From VXYL01 sp965199915 (GTDB taxonomy: Bacteria; Pseudomonadota; Gammaproteobacteria; Pseudomonadales; Azotimanducaceae), in NCBI GenBank assembly GCA_965199915.1, contig OZ241348.1:3596001-3660000 (forward strand): 64,000 nucleotides of DNA, in the 5' to 3' direction. Shown in pieces: positions 1 to 8,364 of this stretch. The translations under genes were made by a program, and so were the position numbers. Numbering within the stretch: position 1 is the first letter of the stretch; the number at the start of each line of letters is the position of its first letter. The notes under the pieces were generated by a model, which did not search any database, was not told where the DNA came from, and worked only from the letters and a program-made list of their open reading frames with translations.

Positions 1-1337
1 TGCGGGAACTGCTGCAAGAGCTGGTCGCACTCGTCGACGACCACACCGAGTACTTCCGCTCGCACCTCGATCAACTAAGCAAAACGGAGCGGCGCGTGTA
101 CGTGGCGCTGATCGACCTCTGGCGGCCTTCGACCACGGCCGAGATCGCCGCCAGAGCAAGGCAGGACGTTCGCGCCACCTCGTCGCTGCTTGGCCGGCTT
201 GTCAAACGCGGCGCGATAAGCTACGAAGGGAAGGGCCAGAAGCGGCTCTACCAAGCCACGCAGCCCCTTTACAGCATCTACTACAAGCTCCGCCGCCAGC
301 GCGACGAGGCCGCCGTCGTCCATGGGCTCGTGCATTGGATGGTTGCGTGCTTCACAACGGACGAACTGTCGGCGATGGAGGACAATCTCGTTCAAGAGGC
401 GGCGCAGTCCGCGTCCATCCGCGAGGGTCTTCGGTCTGCGTTCCGCGCTTTGCCGGCCGTGCGCACGACATTCCCGAGCGCAGCCAGACTTGTTGATTTC
501 GACGAGGTGTGCAAACTTATGAATGCCGCAAACGGGCATGTGGCCTGTGATCCGAGAGCGGCGATTGAGCCATGTGAACAGGCGGTACGCGTTCTCGACC
601 GCTACTTGAATGACGACTCGCCCGAAGGCGCTCAATTCAATGCGGCGAGAGCACAGGCCTTGGAGATCAAGGCAGGTCTTCTCGCCCTAATCGAGTCCGA
701 AGAAGCCTTACTCGGCGAAATTCTGCTAGAAGGCTCCGAAGCATGGGCTAGGTCGGCCGGGTTCCGACAGGTCAAGCGTGCATTAATCACCTTGGCAGCC
801 TTTGCTCAGCGCGTTGACACCGCCAAACCAGAGACCGGGGGCAAGGCGGCGAGGGCCATTGCCCTGAAGGCAGAGCTGGAAGTCCAGCTTCGTCGCCCCA
901 ACGACGCCCTTGCCACCATCGACGAGCTCGTTCGCAGTTTCGCCACATCAGCGGACTCCAAGGAGCTGCAATGGGCGGAGTGGATCAGGGCCAGGGCGCT
1001 GCTGATCCAAGGAGAACGCGAAGCCGCCCTTGAGGCCTTGGAGGCCGCCTATAAAAAAACCACCTTGGACGAACAGGCGCCTATTCGACTGATGCATCAC
1101 GTCCCGGAACTAATCGGTTGCGGCCTGGCAGCGCAAGACCTGCTGACAATCTTCACGAAAGACTCCAAGAAGAGGTTTGGAATGGCCACGATGATTGTGG
1201 TGTTGCGCCTTTGCAACAACGAGACGGTGCGTGAACCTGCGGAAGTGCTAGCCACCGCGCAGGAATTGGCACGTCTGGTGGATCAGTCCGTCGCGCAGGT
1301 GCGGTCACGTCGGTCTACCGTTAGCGAAGTCTCGTAA
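1..1337 (+). CDS. AAA/ArsR-wHTH-type ATPase family protein, C-terminal part (5' truncated)
   Basis: The frame is open from base 3 to the TAA at 1335-1337, so the gene starts before the window. Residues shortly after the window edge (RVYVALIDLWRPSTTAEIAA, then a RLVKRGAISYEG wing) look like the winged-helix module that follows the ATPase core in archaeal-type/STAND-like AAA proteins. The remaining ~330 residues are alanine- and leucine-rich helical hairpins (for example AALEALEAAYKKT), consistent with TPR-like repeats. The Walker motifs would lie upstream and are not visible, so ATPase activity is inferred only from the wing module. A GTG at 96 is an internal codon, not a likely start. Function is unknown; a regulatory or defence ATPase is possible. 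Confidence 0.6.
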   Translation, partial: RELLQELVALVDDHTEYFRSHLDQLSKTERRVYVALIDLWRPSTTAEIAARARQDVRATSSLLGRLVKRGAISYEGKGQKRLYQATQPLYSIYYKLRRQRDEAAVVHGLVHWMVACFTTDELSAMEDNLVQEAAQSASIREGLRSAFRALPAVRTTFPSAARLVDFDEVCKLMNAANGHVACDPRAAIEPCEQAVRVLDRYLNDDSPEGAQFNAARAQALEIKAGLLALIESEEALLGEILLEGSEAWARSAGFRQVKRALITLAAFAQRVDTAKPETGGKAARAIALKAELEVQLRRPNDALATIDELVRSFATSADSKELQWAEWIRARALLIQGEREAALEALEAAYKKTTLDEQAPIRLMHHVPELIGCGLAAQDLLTIFTKDSKKRFGMATMIVVLRLCNNETVREPAEVLATAQELARLVDQSVAQVRSRRSTVSEVS

Positions 1338-2043
1338 GACCACGAGGTTCAGGCTCCATGCCCAAGGCGATGTGACACGCTGCGCCATTGGACGTCCGCA
1401 AACGGCGCCAAGTCGTGGTGCGGTGCGGACGAGGCGCGTGTGAAGCTGCGCATGGCGAGCAGAGCCTGCCGTGCGTTCGGCGCGTTCTGCGTCCTTGCCA
1501 CGCGGTCGTGCAGCAGCCTGCGCCGCGCGCTCCGGCCCGAAGCCGCCGGACGCGGTGCTGGAGTTCCTCTACCGACACAAGCTCTGTCGGCGAGGCCAGC
1601 CGCGACAGACGTGACAGGACGGCCACCGCGGCACGCCCTTCCTGCCTGCCCAAGGCGATCTCCAATCGAGTTGCATAGTGGTCCAAGTGTGCCGTTCCGC
1701 TGGCCCCGGCAACTACATCACAAAAGAACCATTGGCAATGATTTTTTTGCCAAAAACTTGTTTGCTGGCCCAATGGTGCGCTCCGGCGCCGGAAAGAGTT
1801 GCCCTCGCGCTCCCGCCGGCGCTCTCCCAACGCACACCCAAGCACCGCCGCCCAAAGCCCGCAGGCACGTCTGGCGCGGCTTGCGGCGCTGTTGCGCCGA
1901 GCGGCGCGCGCTGTGCGAGATCGCCGCATCGGGATGTCCGCCCAATGCCAGACAGCGCCGACGGTATGTTTCGAGAATGTCGCCCTGGCGCTGCTCGAAA
2001 CAACCCGGCCCCGCCGACACCACGCGGCGGGCCCAGATGGTCA
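1338..2043. other. Intergenic region, ~700 bp, no gene recognised
   Basis: No reading frame here has convincing protein character; long open frames on both strands are GC-driven. It contains an AT-rich patch at about 1728-1775 with nested complementary segments (CCATTGG...CCAATGG outside, TTGGCA...TGCCAA inside, around a T7 run), which could form a hairpin. It also contains the left arm (1910-2018) of the inverted repeat around the Uma2 gene. Confidence 0.5.
1910..2018 (+). repeat. Left arm of ~110-bp imperfect inverted repeat bracketing the Uma2 gene
   Basis: The reverse complement of this stretch aligns over its whole length with 3020-3130. The outermost 20 bases (GCTGTGCGAGATCGCCGCAT) are identical in both arms, and the core GGGTTGTTTCGAG and CGACATTCTCGAAAC blocks are also shared. 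The arm ends about 25 bp beyond the stop codon of the Uma2 gene. Confidence 0.85.
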
Positions 2044-2928
2044 TCAGGGCCCGTCGCGCCGCTGGCGAAGCCGTTCTTCCAGTTCCGCGATCCTGCGCTC
2101 CCCTGCTTCGGCACGGGCTCGTTCCGCTTCCGCTTCGGCCCGGGCCTTCGCCTCCCCGGCCCGCGCCTGGTCGTAGTCCGGGATGTCGGCGACTGTCGCC
2201 GGATCGTGCCAGCGCATGGTCAGCGCCCACGTCTCCCCCGGCACCGAGGGTGGCGTCCGACCGGCCACGTAGGCCACAAGCCCCAGCACCTCGCTGCGCA
2301 CGCCGCGTTCGCCGTTCGGAAGCACGCCCTCTTCGAGCGGCTCGCGGCGCTCCGGCGTCATCGCGAACCCCCACAAATCCTTGCCTACGCCGGCTAGGTT
2401 CTCGCCGGTAACGTCGAACAGCAGGCACTCGCGCACGCCGATGCGCTGGTAACAGTCCAGCTTGCGCCCCACGTCGTGCTTCCAAGTGCTCCGCGACAGC
2501 ACCTCCAGCACGAAGTCCGGTGGTCCGAGGAGGTCCGCGTCGTAATCGGCGCGGGTGCTCCGGCGCGGCACGGCGAGCGCCACGAACACGTCCGGCGACA
2601 GCCGGCTTGGCCGATTCTTGCCGTGCTCGGTGAACAGCATGTGCAGGTCGTCGCCCACCTCGGCGTCTGGGAAGTGGTGCATCAAGCCATTGCGCGAGTA
2701 GGCCGTGGCGGCGGCGTGTGGCGCTTTCACGGGAATGCGCAGGTCCACCAGCGGCGGGTCGAGGGGGAAGGGCGGCGCGTCGTTGAGCGGCGGGTCGGCT
2801 GCCCGGCCCGGGCGATCGGGGTGGCCCCCGCGCGGAACGACCTTGGCGCGGCGCGGCGGCGCGGCTGACGGCGCCGGCGCGACCGGAGACGCCGGTCGGG
2901 GGTGGAAGTCGGAACTGGCTTCGGACAT
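2044..2928 (-). CDS. Uma2 family (PD-(D/E)XK) putative endonuclease
   Basis: 294 aa, ATG at 2926-2928. The centre carries the Uma2/DUF820 signature: SPDVFVALAV, then PPDFVLEVLSRST, then KLDCYQRIGVRECLLFDV. This supplies the D...E-x-S...K and Y-x3-GV arrangement of the PD-(D/E)XK fold. The N-terminal ~60 residues are proline/alanine-rich and probably disordered. The last ~50 residues are an Ala/Glu/Arg-rich coiled coil (RAEAEAERARAEAGER), common in this family. Uma2 proteins are abundant in some cyanobacteria and symbionts, and no precise biological role is established. The gene stands alone between two inverted-repeat arms with no partner gene, which suggests a mobile or passenger unit rather than an operon member. 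Confidence 0.85.
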   Translation of the reverse strand: MSEASSDFHPRPASPVAPAPSAAPPRRAKVVPRGGHPDRPGRAADPPLNDAPPFPLDPPLVDLRIPVKAPHAAATAYSRNGLMHHFPDAEVGDDLHMLFTEHGKNRPSRLSPDVFVALAVPRRSTRADYDADLLGPPDFVLEVLSRSTWKHDVGRKLDCYQRIGVRECLLFDVTGENLAGVGKDLWGFAMTPERREPLEEGVLPNGERGVRSEVLGLVAYVAGRTPPSVPGETWALTMRWHDPATVADIPDYDQARAGEAKARAEAEAERARAEAGERRIAELEERLRQRRDGP

Positions 2929-3250
2929 CGCTTGCTCCTAGTGGACGTCGCCGCGGGTTCGGACAGCGCACCGCGGCCACCATAGCACGCGCCGGGGGCG
3001 CGGCGGCGCGCCGGGCGGCGTCGGCGGGGTCGGGTTGTTTCGAGCTGCGGCATGGCGACATTCTCGAAACACGCCACCAGCGCTGTCTACGGCATCCGGC
3101 GCACATCCCAATGCGGCGATCTCGCACAGCCCGCCACGCATGTTGCCGACCCGGGCGCGGAACCCTATGATCCGCTGCCGACACGCAAGCTCGCGCCGGC
3201 GCCGGGCAGGCGGAACGGAATCGGTCAGGCGGAAACGGAATAACGGAATA
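2929..3250. other. Intergenic region between Uma2 gene and thrS
   Basis: About 320 bp separating divergent genes. It holds the right inverted-repeat arm (3020-3130). The thrS frame is open upstream of its ATG, but the translated sequence there shows no domain and runs through the repeat, so I treat it as non-coding. No convincing promoter hexamers were picked out. Confidence 0.5.
3020..3130 (-). repeat. Right arm of ~110-bp imperfect inverted repeat bracketing the Uma2 gene
   Basis: Partner of 1910-2018 in inverted orientation, with most positions identical by eye and the outer 20 bases perfect. It lies ~90 bp upstream of the Uma2 start codon and ~120 bp upstream of thrS. Flanking bases outside the two arms do not match, so no target duplication is evident. 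Confidence 0.85.
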
Positions 3251-5071
3251 ATGGACAACGACACCGAAAAGGACCAGCTACACCGCATCCGGCACAGCCT
3301 CGCGCATGTGATGGCGCAGGCGGTGCTGGAGATGCGCGAAGGTTCGACGCTCGGATTCGGGCCGCCAATCGACGACGGCTTCTACTACGACTTCATACTA
3401 GCCGCGCCGCTAACGGATGCGGACTTCCCGGAGTTGGAACGGCGCATGCGGCGGATTCTCAAGAAGGGCCAGCGGTTCCAACGAGAAGAGTTGCCGGTGC
3501 CGGCGGCGCTGGCGCGCTTGGAGGAAATGCAAGAGCCCTACAAGCGCGAATACGCCGCCGAACTGGTGGCGAAGAACAACCTCGCCGAGCTGTCGTTCTT
3601 TCGCAACGGCCCGTTCCTGGACATGTGCGAAGGCCCGCACGTGGAAACCACCCGCGACATTCCCCGCGACGCCTTCAAGCTGCGCAGCGTGGCCGGCGCG
3701 TATTGGCGTGGCGACTCGAACAACGTCATGATGACGCGCATCTACGCATGGGCGTTCGCCAGCAAAGAGGAGCTGGACACCGCCGTCCACGCCTACGAAC
3801 TTGCCCAACAACGCGACCACAAGAGGCTGGGCCGCGAACTGGAGTTGTTCGCTTTCGACGACGACGTGGGCCGGGGGCTGCCGCTGTGGCTGCCGAACGG
3901 CACGGTGATCCGCGACGAATTGGAGAAACTCGCGGTGGAGCTGGAGTTTCAAGCCGGCTACCAGCGCGTGGCCACGCCGCACATCGCCAAAAGCGCCCTG
4001 TACGACCAAACCGGACACCTCGCGCACTACAAGGAGAGCATGTATCCGCCGATGGAGGTGCTGGAGGAATCGCTTGGCGGCGAGGCGGTGCGCGAAAGCT
4101 ACATGCTGCGGCCCATGAACTGCCCGCACCACCACAAGATCTACGCCTCCCGCCCGCGCAGCTATCGCGAGTTGCCGCTGCGCCTTGCCGAATACGGCCA
4201 GTGCTATCGCTGGGAGGCGTCCGGCGCCGTGTCCGGGCTGGCGCGCGTGCGCGGCCTGTGCATGAACGACGCGCACATCTACTGCACGCAAGCGCAGGTG
4301 AAGGAGGTGTTTCGGGAAGTCATCGCGCAATGCGACGAGGCGTATCGCGTGCTGGGGCTCGCGGACTACACCCTGCGCCTTTCGCGTTGGGACGCGACGG
4401 ATCCCAAGGGTAAGGAGAAGTACGTCGACGCGCCCGACGAGTGGCAACGCACGGAGTCCGTCATCGCGGAATTGCTCGGCGAGATGAATCTGGATTACGA
4501 GGACGTGCGCGGCGAAGCCGCGTTCTACGGACCGAAGATCGACATGCAATTCCGCACCGTCACCGGCCGCGAGGAAACCCTGTCCACCGTGCAGCTCGAT
4601 TTCGCGGTGCCGCCGCGACTGGGCCTCGTTTACATCGGCGCGGATGGGGCCGAGCACACGCCGTACTGCGTGCATCGCGCGCCGTTCAGCACCCACGAGC
4701 GTTTCGTCGCGATTCTCATCGAACACTTCGGCGGCGCGTTTCCCACTTGGCTTGCGCCCGTGCAAGTGCAGGTGATCACGGTTTCCGATCAGTTCCGCGC
4801 CTACGCCGAGGCCATCGTGCGGCGCCTGCGCGCCAATTTCGTGCGCGCCGAACTCGCCTCCACCAGCGACACGGTGGCAAAGAAAATCCGCGACGGCGCC
4901 ACGCGCAAGATTCCGCACCTGCTCATCGTCGGCGCGCGCGAAACGGCCGACGGCACCGTCACCCTGCGCCGCTATGGCGTGCGCGAGCAAACCACGATGC
5001 CGCTGGCGGCGTTCGAGGCGGCCCTCGCGCGCGCCATCGCCACGCGCGCGCTTGAATTCGCGCTGCCGTAA
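3251..5071 (+). CDS. thrS: Threonine--tRNA ligase lacking the N-terminal TGS domain
   Basis: 606 aa; charges tRNA(Thr) with threonine in the cytoplasm. The ATG at 3251 was chosen because the protein begins directly in the editing domain: HSLAH (H15, H19) and CEGPH supply the zinc/editing HxxxH...CxxxH set of the second additional domain. Class II motifs follow: RPMNCPHHHKIY, then SGAVSGLARVRG with MNDAHIYC, then HRAPFSTHERF. The C-terminal ~110 residues are the anticodon-binding domain. Typical bacterial ThrRS is ~640 aa and starts with a ~60-residue TGS domain, which is absent here. The 70 in-frame codons upstream bear no TGS similarity. No infC-rpmI-rplT follows, unlike many bacteria. Identity is certain; only the start is open to debate. 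Confidence 0.95.
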   Translation: MDNDTEKDQLHRIRHSLAHVMAQAVLEMREGSTLGFGPPIDDGFYYDFILAAPLTDADFPELERRMRRILKKGQRFQREELPVPAALARLEEMQEPYKREYAAELVAKNNLAELSFFRNGPFLDMCEGPHVETTRDIPRDAFKLRSVAGAYWRGDSNNVMMTRIYAWAFASKEELDTAVHAYELAQQRDHKRLGRELELFAFDDDVGRGLPLWLPNGTVIRDELEKLAVELEFQAGYQRVATPHIAKSALYDQTGHLAHYKESMYPPMEVLEESLGGEAVRESYMLRPMNCPHHHKIYASRPRSYRELPLRLAEYGQCYRWEASGAVSGLARVRGLCMNDAHIYCTQAQVKEVFREVIAQCDEAYRVLGLADYTLRLSRWDATDPKGKEKYVDAPDEWQRTESVIAELLGEMNLDYEDVRGEAAFYGPKIDMQFRTVTGREETLSTVQLDFAVPPRLGLVYIGADGAEHTPYCVHRAPFSTHERFVAILIEHFGGAFPTWLAPVQVQVITVSDQFRAYAEAIVRRLRANFVRAELASTSDTVAKKIRDGATRKIPHLLIVGARETADGTVTLRRYGVREQTTMPLAAFEAALARAIATRALEFALP

Positions 5072-5116
5072 ACGCCCAAGGGAACCTCTTGCGGCCAACC
5101 GCTGCGACTTTTGACC

Positions 5117-5545
5117 ATGGCAACTATCGATCTCGGCGGCGTGCAAGTTCCAGCAGCCGCGTTGACGTGGAAGTTCGTCCGCGCCGCTGGCCCCGGCGGG
5201 CAGCACGTCAACAAAGTGTCCACGGCTGTCGAATGTCGCTTGGATCTCGGCCGCGCCGCGCTCGCCGCGGATGTGCGCGGGCGCGTGGAACAGCTCGCGG
5301 GAAGCCGCTTGAACGCCGCTGGCGAGGTGGTGCTGTTCGCGGATGGCGAGCGCAGCCAAATCCGCAACCGCGCCGCCCTCCTAGCGCGTCTTGGCGCGCT
5401 GCTCGCCGCCGCGAAGCAGCCGCCGAAACCGCGCATTCCCACTAAGCCGTCGGCGGCGCAGAAGGTCAAACGTCGGGAAGAAAAACGGCGCCGCGCCGCG
5501 ACGAAAGCGTTGCGGCGTGCGCCGGATTTCGTGGAAGAACAGTGA
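5117..5545 (+). CDS. arfB: Peptidyl-tRNA hydrolase / ribosome rescue factor ArfB (YaeJ)
   Basis: 142 aa. It releases nascent chains from ribosomes stalled on truncated mRNA by hydrolysing peptidyl-tRNA. The GGQ catalytic motif is at residues 27-29 within AAGPGGQHVNKVSTAVE, the release-factor signature. The C-terminal tail is strongly basic (KVKRREEKRRRAATKALRR), as required for insertion into the empty mRNA channel in ArfB. ATG at 5117 preferred over TTG at 5111. It lies 45 bp after thrS on the same strand, and both may be co-transcribed. It is convergent with the metallophosphoesterase pseudogene, 10 bp away. Confidence 0.93.
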   Translation: MATIDLGGVQVPAAALTWKFVRAAGPGGQHVNKVSTAVECRLDLGRAALAADVRGRVEQLAGSRLNAAGEVVLFADGERSQIRNRAALLARLGALLAAAKQPPKPRIPTKPSAAQKVKRREEKRRRAATKALRRAPDFVEEQ

Positions 5546-5555
5546 GCCGGCGCGC

Positions 5556-6309
5556 TCAAGCCCCGATGGCGGCCAGCCGCTGCAAGGTCGTCTCGCCAGG
5601 CGGATAGCGCCCGGCCGCCAACTCGCGCGCCAACCGCCACAGGCGCGCCAACGCCACCGGGCGGTAGTCCAGCTGCTCCACCGAGACGTTGATGTGCGGC
5701 GTGCGGCCGGGTGCCTCCGCGTGCGTGTGCCCGTGGACGTTCACCGCCCCGGCCGGCACGCGCGCGAGGGGCAGATGCGTGAAGACGAGCGGCGGGTCGC
5801 CGTCCGCGCACAGCACCGAGCAAATGTCGTCGAAGCCGTCCACGCGCAACGCGCCGCCGCCGGTGAGGTCGTGGTTGCCGAACACCAGGTGCTTGTCCGC
5901 GCCGCGGGCGCACCGGATGCGCTGCCAAGTGTGCTCCGCGACCGCATCGCGCATCGCCACGTCGCCGACGATCACCACGCGCGCCTCCCGATCCACCGTG
6001 GCTTCCCAGTTGGCGTACAGTTGCGCGTCCATCTCCTCCGCGTTGGCGAACGGCCCGATCCGTGTAGCGGATGATGTTGTCGTGGCCGAAGTGCAGGTCC
6101 GACCACACCCACACCGTGCGGTCCGCCGGCAGGCGGCGCGCCGGCAAGCCTTCCGAAGCGCGCAGCATCGCCCGAAACACGCGCCGGGCGTGGCGGGCGT
6201 CGCCGTCGCACTCGGCCGCTTGGCGCAATTGCGCCTCGTAGCGCGTCTTTTGTTCCTGGAGATCGAGGCGCGCCCGGCGGGGCGCGCGCCTGTCGCGAAC
6301 TTGACTCAT
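5556..6309 (-). pseudogene. Calcineurin-like metallophosphoesterase, broken by a one-base frameshift
   Basis: Reading leftward from the ATG at 6307-6309, residues ~70-90 give VWVWSDLHFGHDNIIRYTDR, the first metal-binding block (D-x-H) of a small phosphoesterase. The protein then continues in another frame from about 6052 as FANAEEMDAQLYANWEATVD, with the later motifs GDVAMRD, FGNHD, THLPL and NVHGHTH. The C-run at 6054-6056 has one base too many: removing one C restores RPFANAEEMDAQLY seamlessly. Either the gene is freshly inactivated or the base is an assembly error. As drawn, only the 158-aa C-terminal part (5556-6032) or a truncated N-terminal part could be made. Substrate unknown. Confidence 0.85.
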
Positions 6310-6333
6310 TTATGCGGATCTGCCGGCCCCAAG

Positions 6334-6891
6334 TCAGATCTTCATCAAGTCCGCTTCTTTCGTTGCGAGCGCGGCGTCCACCCGCTCGATGTGGCGGTTG
6401 GTGACCTTCTGCATGTCCTGCTCGGCGCGGCGGCCTTCGTCCTCGGTGGCTTCTTTCTCCCGCACCAGTTCGCGGAAGTCCGCGATCGCTTCGCGGCGGA
6501 TGTTGCGAATGGCCACGCGCGCGTTCTCCGCCTCTTGGCGGGCCTGGCGCGCCAGATCGCGGCGGTTCTCTTCGGTGAGCGGCGGCAACGGCACGCGCAC
6601 GACATCGCCGCGGCTCGCCGGCGTCAAGCCGAGGTCGCTGGCCAGAATGGCCTTCTCAATGGCCGGCGCCAAGCGCTTCTCCCAAGGCGTGACCAGCAGA
6701 TTCCGCCCTTCCTCCACGGTGATGCTGGCCACCTGCTTGAGGGGCGTGGGCGTGCCGTAGTAGGCCACGTCGACGCCGTCGAGCAGCGCGGGATTGGCGC
6801 GTCCGGTGCGAATGCGGGCGAAAGCCGAGGCCAGCGCGTCCAGCGATTTCGCCATCCGCTCGGCGGCGTCTTGTTTGATTTCCTCGATCAC
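6334..6891 (-). CDS. frr: Ribosome recycling factor
   Basis: 185 aa, the usual length. With EF-G it splits post-termination ribosomes. Diagnostic blocks include FARIRTGRANPALLDGVDVAYYG near the start, and LASDLGLTPASRGDVVRVPLPPLTEENRRDL, then the three-helix tail ending in KEADLMKI. The start is GTG at 6889-6891, which overlaps the pyrH stop (GTGA), so the pair is translationally coupled downstream of pyrH. The order pyrH-frr is conserved in bacteria, but the usual rpsB-tsf upstream of pyrH is missing. Confidence 0.96.
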   Translation of the reverse strand: MIEEIKQDAAERMAKSLDALASAFARIRTGRANPALLDGVDVAYYGTPTPLKQVASITVEEGRNLLVTPWEKRLAPAIEKAILASDLGLTPASRGDVVRVPLPPLTEENRRDLARQARQEAENARVAIRNIRREAIADFRELVREKEATEDEGRRAEQDMQKVTNRHIERVDAALATKEADLMKI

Positions 6892-7640
6892 GGGGCGCCC
6901 GTGGACACGATGCGGGTGCCAACCTTGTCACCGCGCACCGCCTTCGTCAATGCGCCGGGCGCCGCGACATCGCACACCACCACCGGCAAACGGTTCTCTT
7001 CGCACAACGCGGCGGCGGTCAAATCCATCACGCCGAGGCGCGAGGCCATCACCTCGCCGAAGGTGAGCGCGTCGAATCTCTCGGCGTTTGGATTCGCGAC
7101 CGGATCGGCGCTGTACACGCCGTCCACCTTGGTGCCCTTCACCATCAGATCCGCGCCGATCTCGATGGCGCGCAGGCACGCCGCGGTGTCCGTGGTGAAG
7201 TACGGGTTGCCGGTGCCGCCGGCGAGCAGCACCACGGCGCCGGCGGCGAGCGACCGGAGCGCCTTGCGCGCCGAGTAGCCTTCCGCCACGGCGGCGATGG
7301 CCGGCGTCGCCAGCACGTCCGCGGGCGCGCCCTGCGCTTCGATCGCATCGCGCAGCGCAAGCGCGTTCATGGTGGTCGCCAACATGCCCATGTGGTCGGC
7401 GGTCACGCGCCTGATGCCGGTTCCCGCCAACGCCGCCCCGCGCAGCAGATTGCCGCCGCCGACCACCAACGCGGTTTCGACTCCCAAGGCGTTCGCGGCG
7501 ACCAGCTCGGCCGCCGCCTTGCACAGCATGTCCGCATCCAAGCCGCGCCCCGGCTTGCCGCCAAGCGCCTCGCCGGAGAGCTTCACGAGCACCCGGCGCA
7601 CCGCCGTTTCCGGTTTCCGCGAAGCCGCCATGCGCGCCAT
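6888..7640 (-). CDS. pyrH: Uridylate kinase
   Basis: About 250 aa; phosphorylates UMP to UDP with ATP, and in proteobacteria it is typically GTP-activated and UTP-inhibited. Amino-acid-kinase motifs: VLVKLSGEALGG at the N-terminus, VVGGGNLLRG, TADHMGMLATTMNALAL, LAGGTGNPYFTTDTAA and VKGTKVDGVYSADP. The ATG at 7638-7640 is followed three codons later by another ATG (7629-7631); either fits, and the longer open frame upstream is not family-like. It overlaps frr by 4 bp and is divergent from rpoE, whose start lies ~120 bp away. Confidence 0.95.
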   Translation of the reverse strand: MARMAASRKPETAVRRVLVKLSGEALGGKPGRGLDADMLCKAAAELVAANALGVETALVVGGGNLLRGAALAGTGIRRVTADHMGMLATTMNALALRDAIEAQGAPADVLATPAIAAVAEGYSARKALRSLAAGAVVLLAGGTGNPYFTTDTAACLRAIEIGADLMVKGTKVDGVYSADPVANPNAERFDALTFGEVMASRLGVMDLTAAALCEENRLPVVVCDVAAPGALTKAVRGDKVGTRIVSTGAP

Positions 7641-7726
7641 GTTCGCACGATGCCGCCCGGACTGCGAACGGGCGGCACACCATCGCCGCGCCGCCGCTGG
7701 CACGGCGAGCCCGTTGGGCGGTGCAT

Positions 7727-7732
7727 TACAAT
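7727..7732 (+). promoter_or_regulatory. Possible -10 element upstream of rpoE
   Basis: TACAAT, five of six to TATAAT, about 30 bp before the rpoE ATG in the divergent pyrH/rpoE gap. I see no good TTGACA-like -35 at 16-18 bp and no clear GGAACTT/TCTGA autoregulatory sigma-E promoter, so this is weak. Confidence 0.25.
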
Positions 7733-7761
7733 CGGCGCCGCGAGCGCATGGCGAGGGACGC

Positions 7762-8352
7762 ATGAGCGCCGACACGGACAAGGAACTGGTGCGGCGCGTG
7801 CGCCGCGGGGACGCCGCCGCGTTCGACCTGCTCTACACGCGCTATCAGCACAAGGTGCATGGCTTGATTGGGCGCTACCTGACGCGGCCCGAGGATGTCG
7901 AGGACATCGCGCAGGAGACCTTCATCAAGGCGTACCGCGCGCTGCCGCGCTTTCGCGGCGAGAGCGCGTTCTACACTTGGCTCTACCGCATCGCCGTCAA
8001 CACCGCGAAGAACCACCTCGCGGCGCGGCACCAGCGTGTGCAAACCGTGGAGTTGGACGCCGAGGACGCCGACGGTGGCGATTTGCCGGCGGCGTTGAAG
8101 CAGGAGCACGGCCCGGAGGACGCCTTGCACAGCGAGCAATTGAAGGGGGCCATAGACGACGCCCTCGCCGCGCTGCCGGAAGATTTGCGTTCCGCGCTAA
8201 CTCTGAGGGAGTTCAATGGTCTAAGCTACGCGCAGATCGCGGAAGTTCTTGGCTGCCCGGTGGGCACCGTGCGCTCGCGCATATTCCGAGCCCGCGAAGC
8301 CGTGGACTTGGCGATTCGTCCGCTGGTGAGCCGGCGCGACGGTGTTCGATAA
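7762..8352 (+). CDS. rpoE: RNA polymerase sigma factor RpoE (AlgU-type ECF)
   Basis: 196 aa. Region 2 reads LLYTRYQHKVHGLIGRYL with ETFIKAYRALPRFRGES, followed by FYTWLYRIAVNTAKNHL. Region 4 has REFNGLSYAQIAEVLGCPVGTVRSRIFRARE, the helix-turn-helix for the -35 element. This is the group with RseA-controlled release under envelope stress. ATG at 7762 follows GAGGGACG. It heads rpoE-rseA-rseB-rseC, identical in order to gammaproteobacterial operons, and appears to run straight on into lepA. Confidence 0.95.
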   Translation: MSADTDKELVRRVRRGDAAAFDLLYTRYQHKVHGLIGRYLTRPEDVEDIAQETFIKAYRALPRFRGESAFYTWLYRIAVNTAKNHLAARHQRVQTVELDAEDADGGDLPAALKQEHGPEDALHSEQLKGAIDDALAALPEDLRSALTLREFNGLSYAQIAEVLGCPVGTVRSRIFRAREAVDLAIRPLVSRRDGVR

Positions 8353-8364
8353 GGAGATGGGTTG

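Noticed and set aside
3035..3250. In-frame upstream extension of thrS that could have encoded a TGS domain
   Set aside because: Translation reads through the inverted repeat and shows no TGS-like beta-grasp pattern.
3410..5359. 649-aa open frame antisense to thrS and arfB
   Set aside because: His/Ala/Arg-rich translation with no domain; it mirrors the codon bias of the genes opposite and is typical of high-GC antisense frames.
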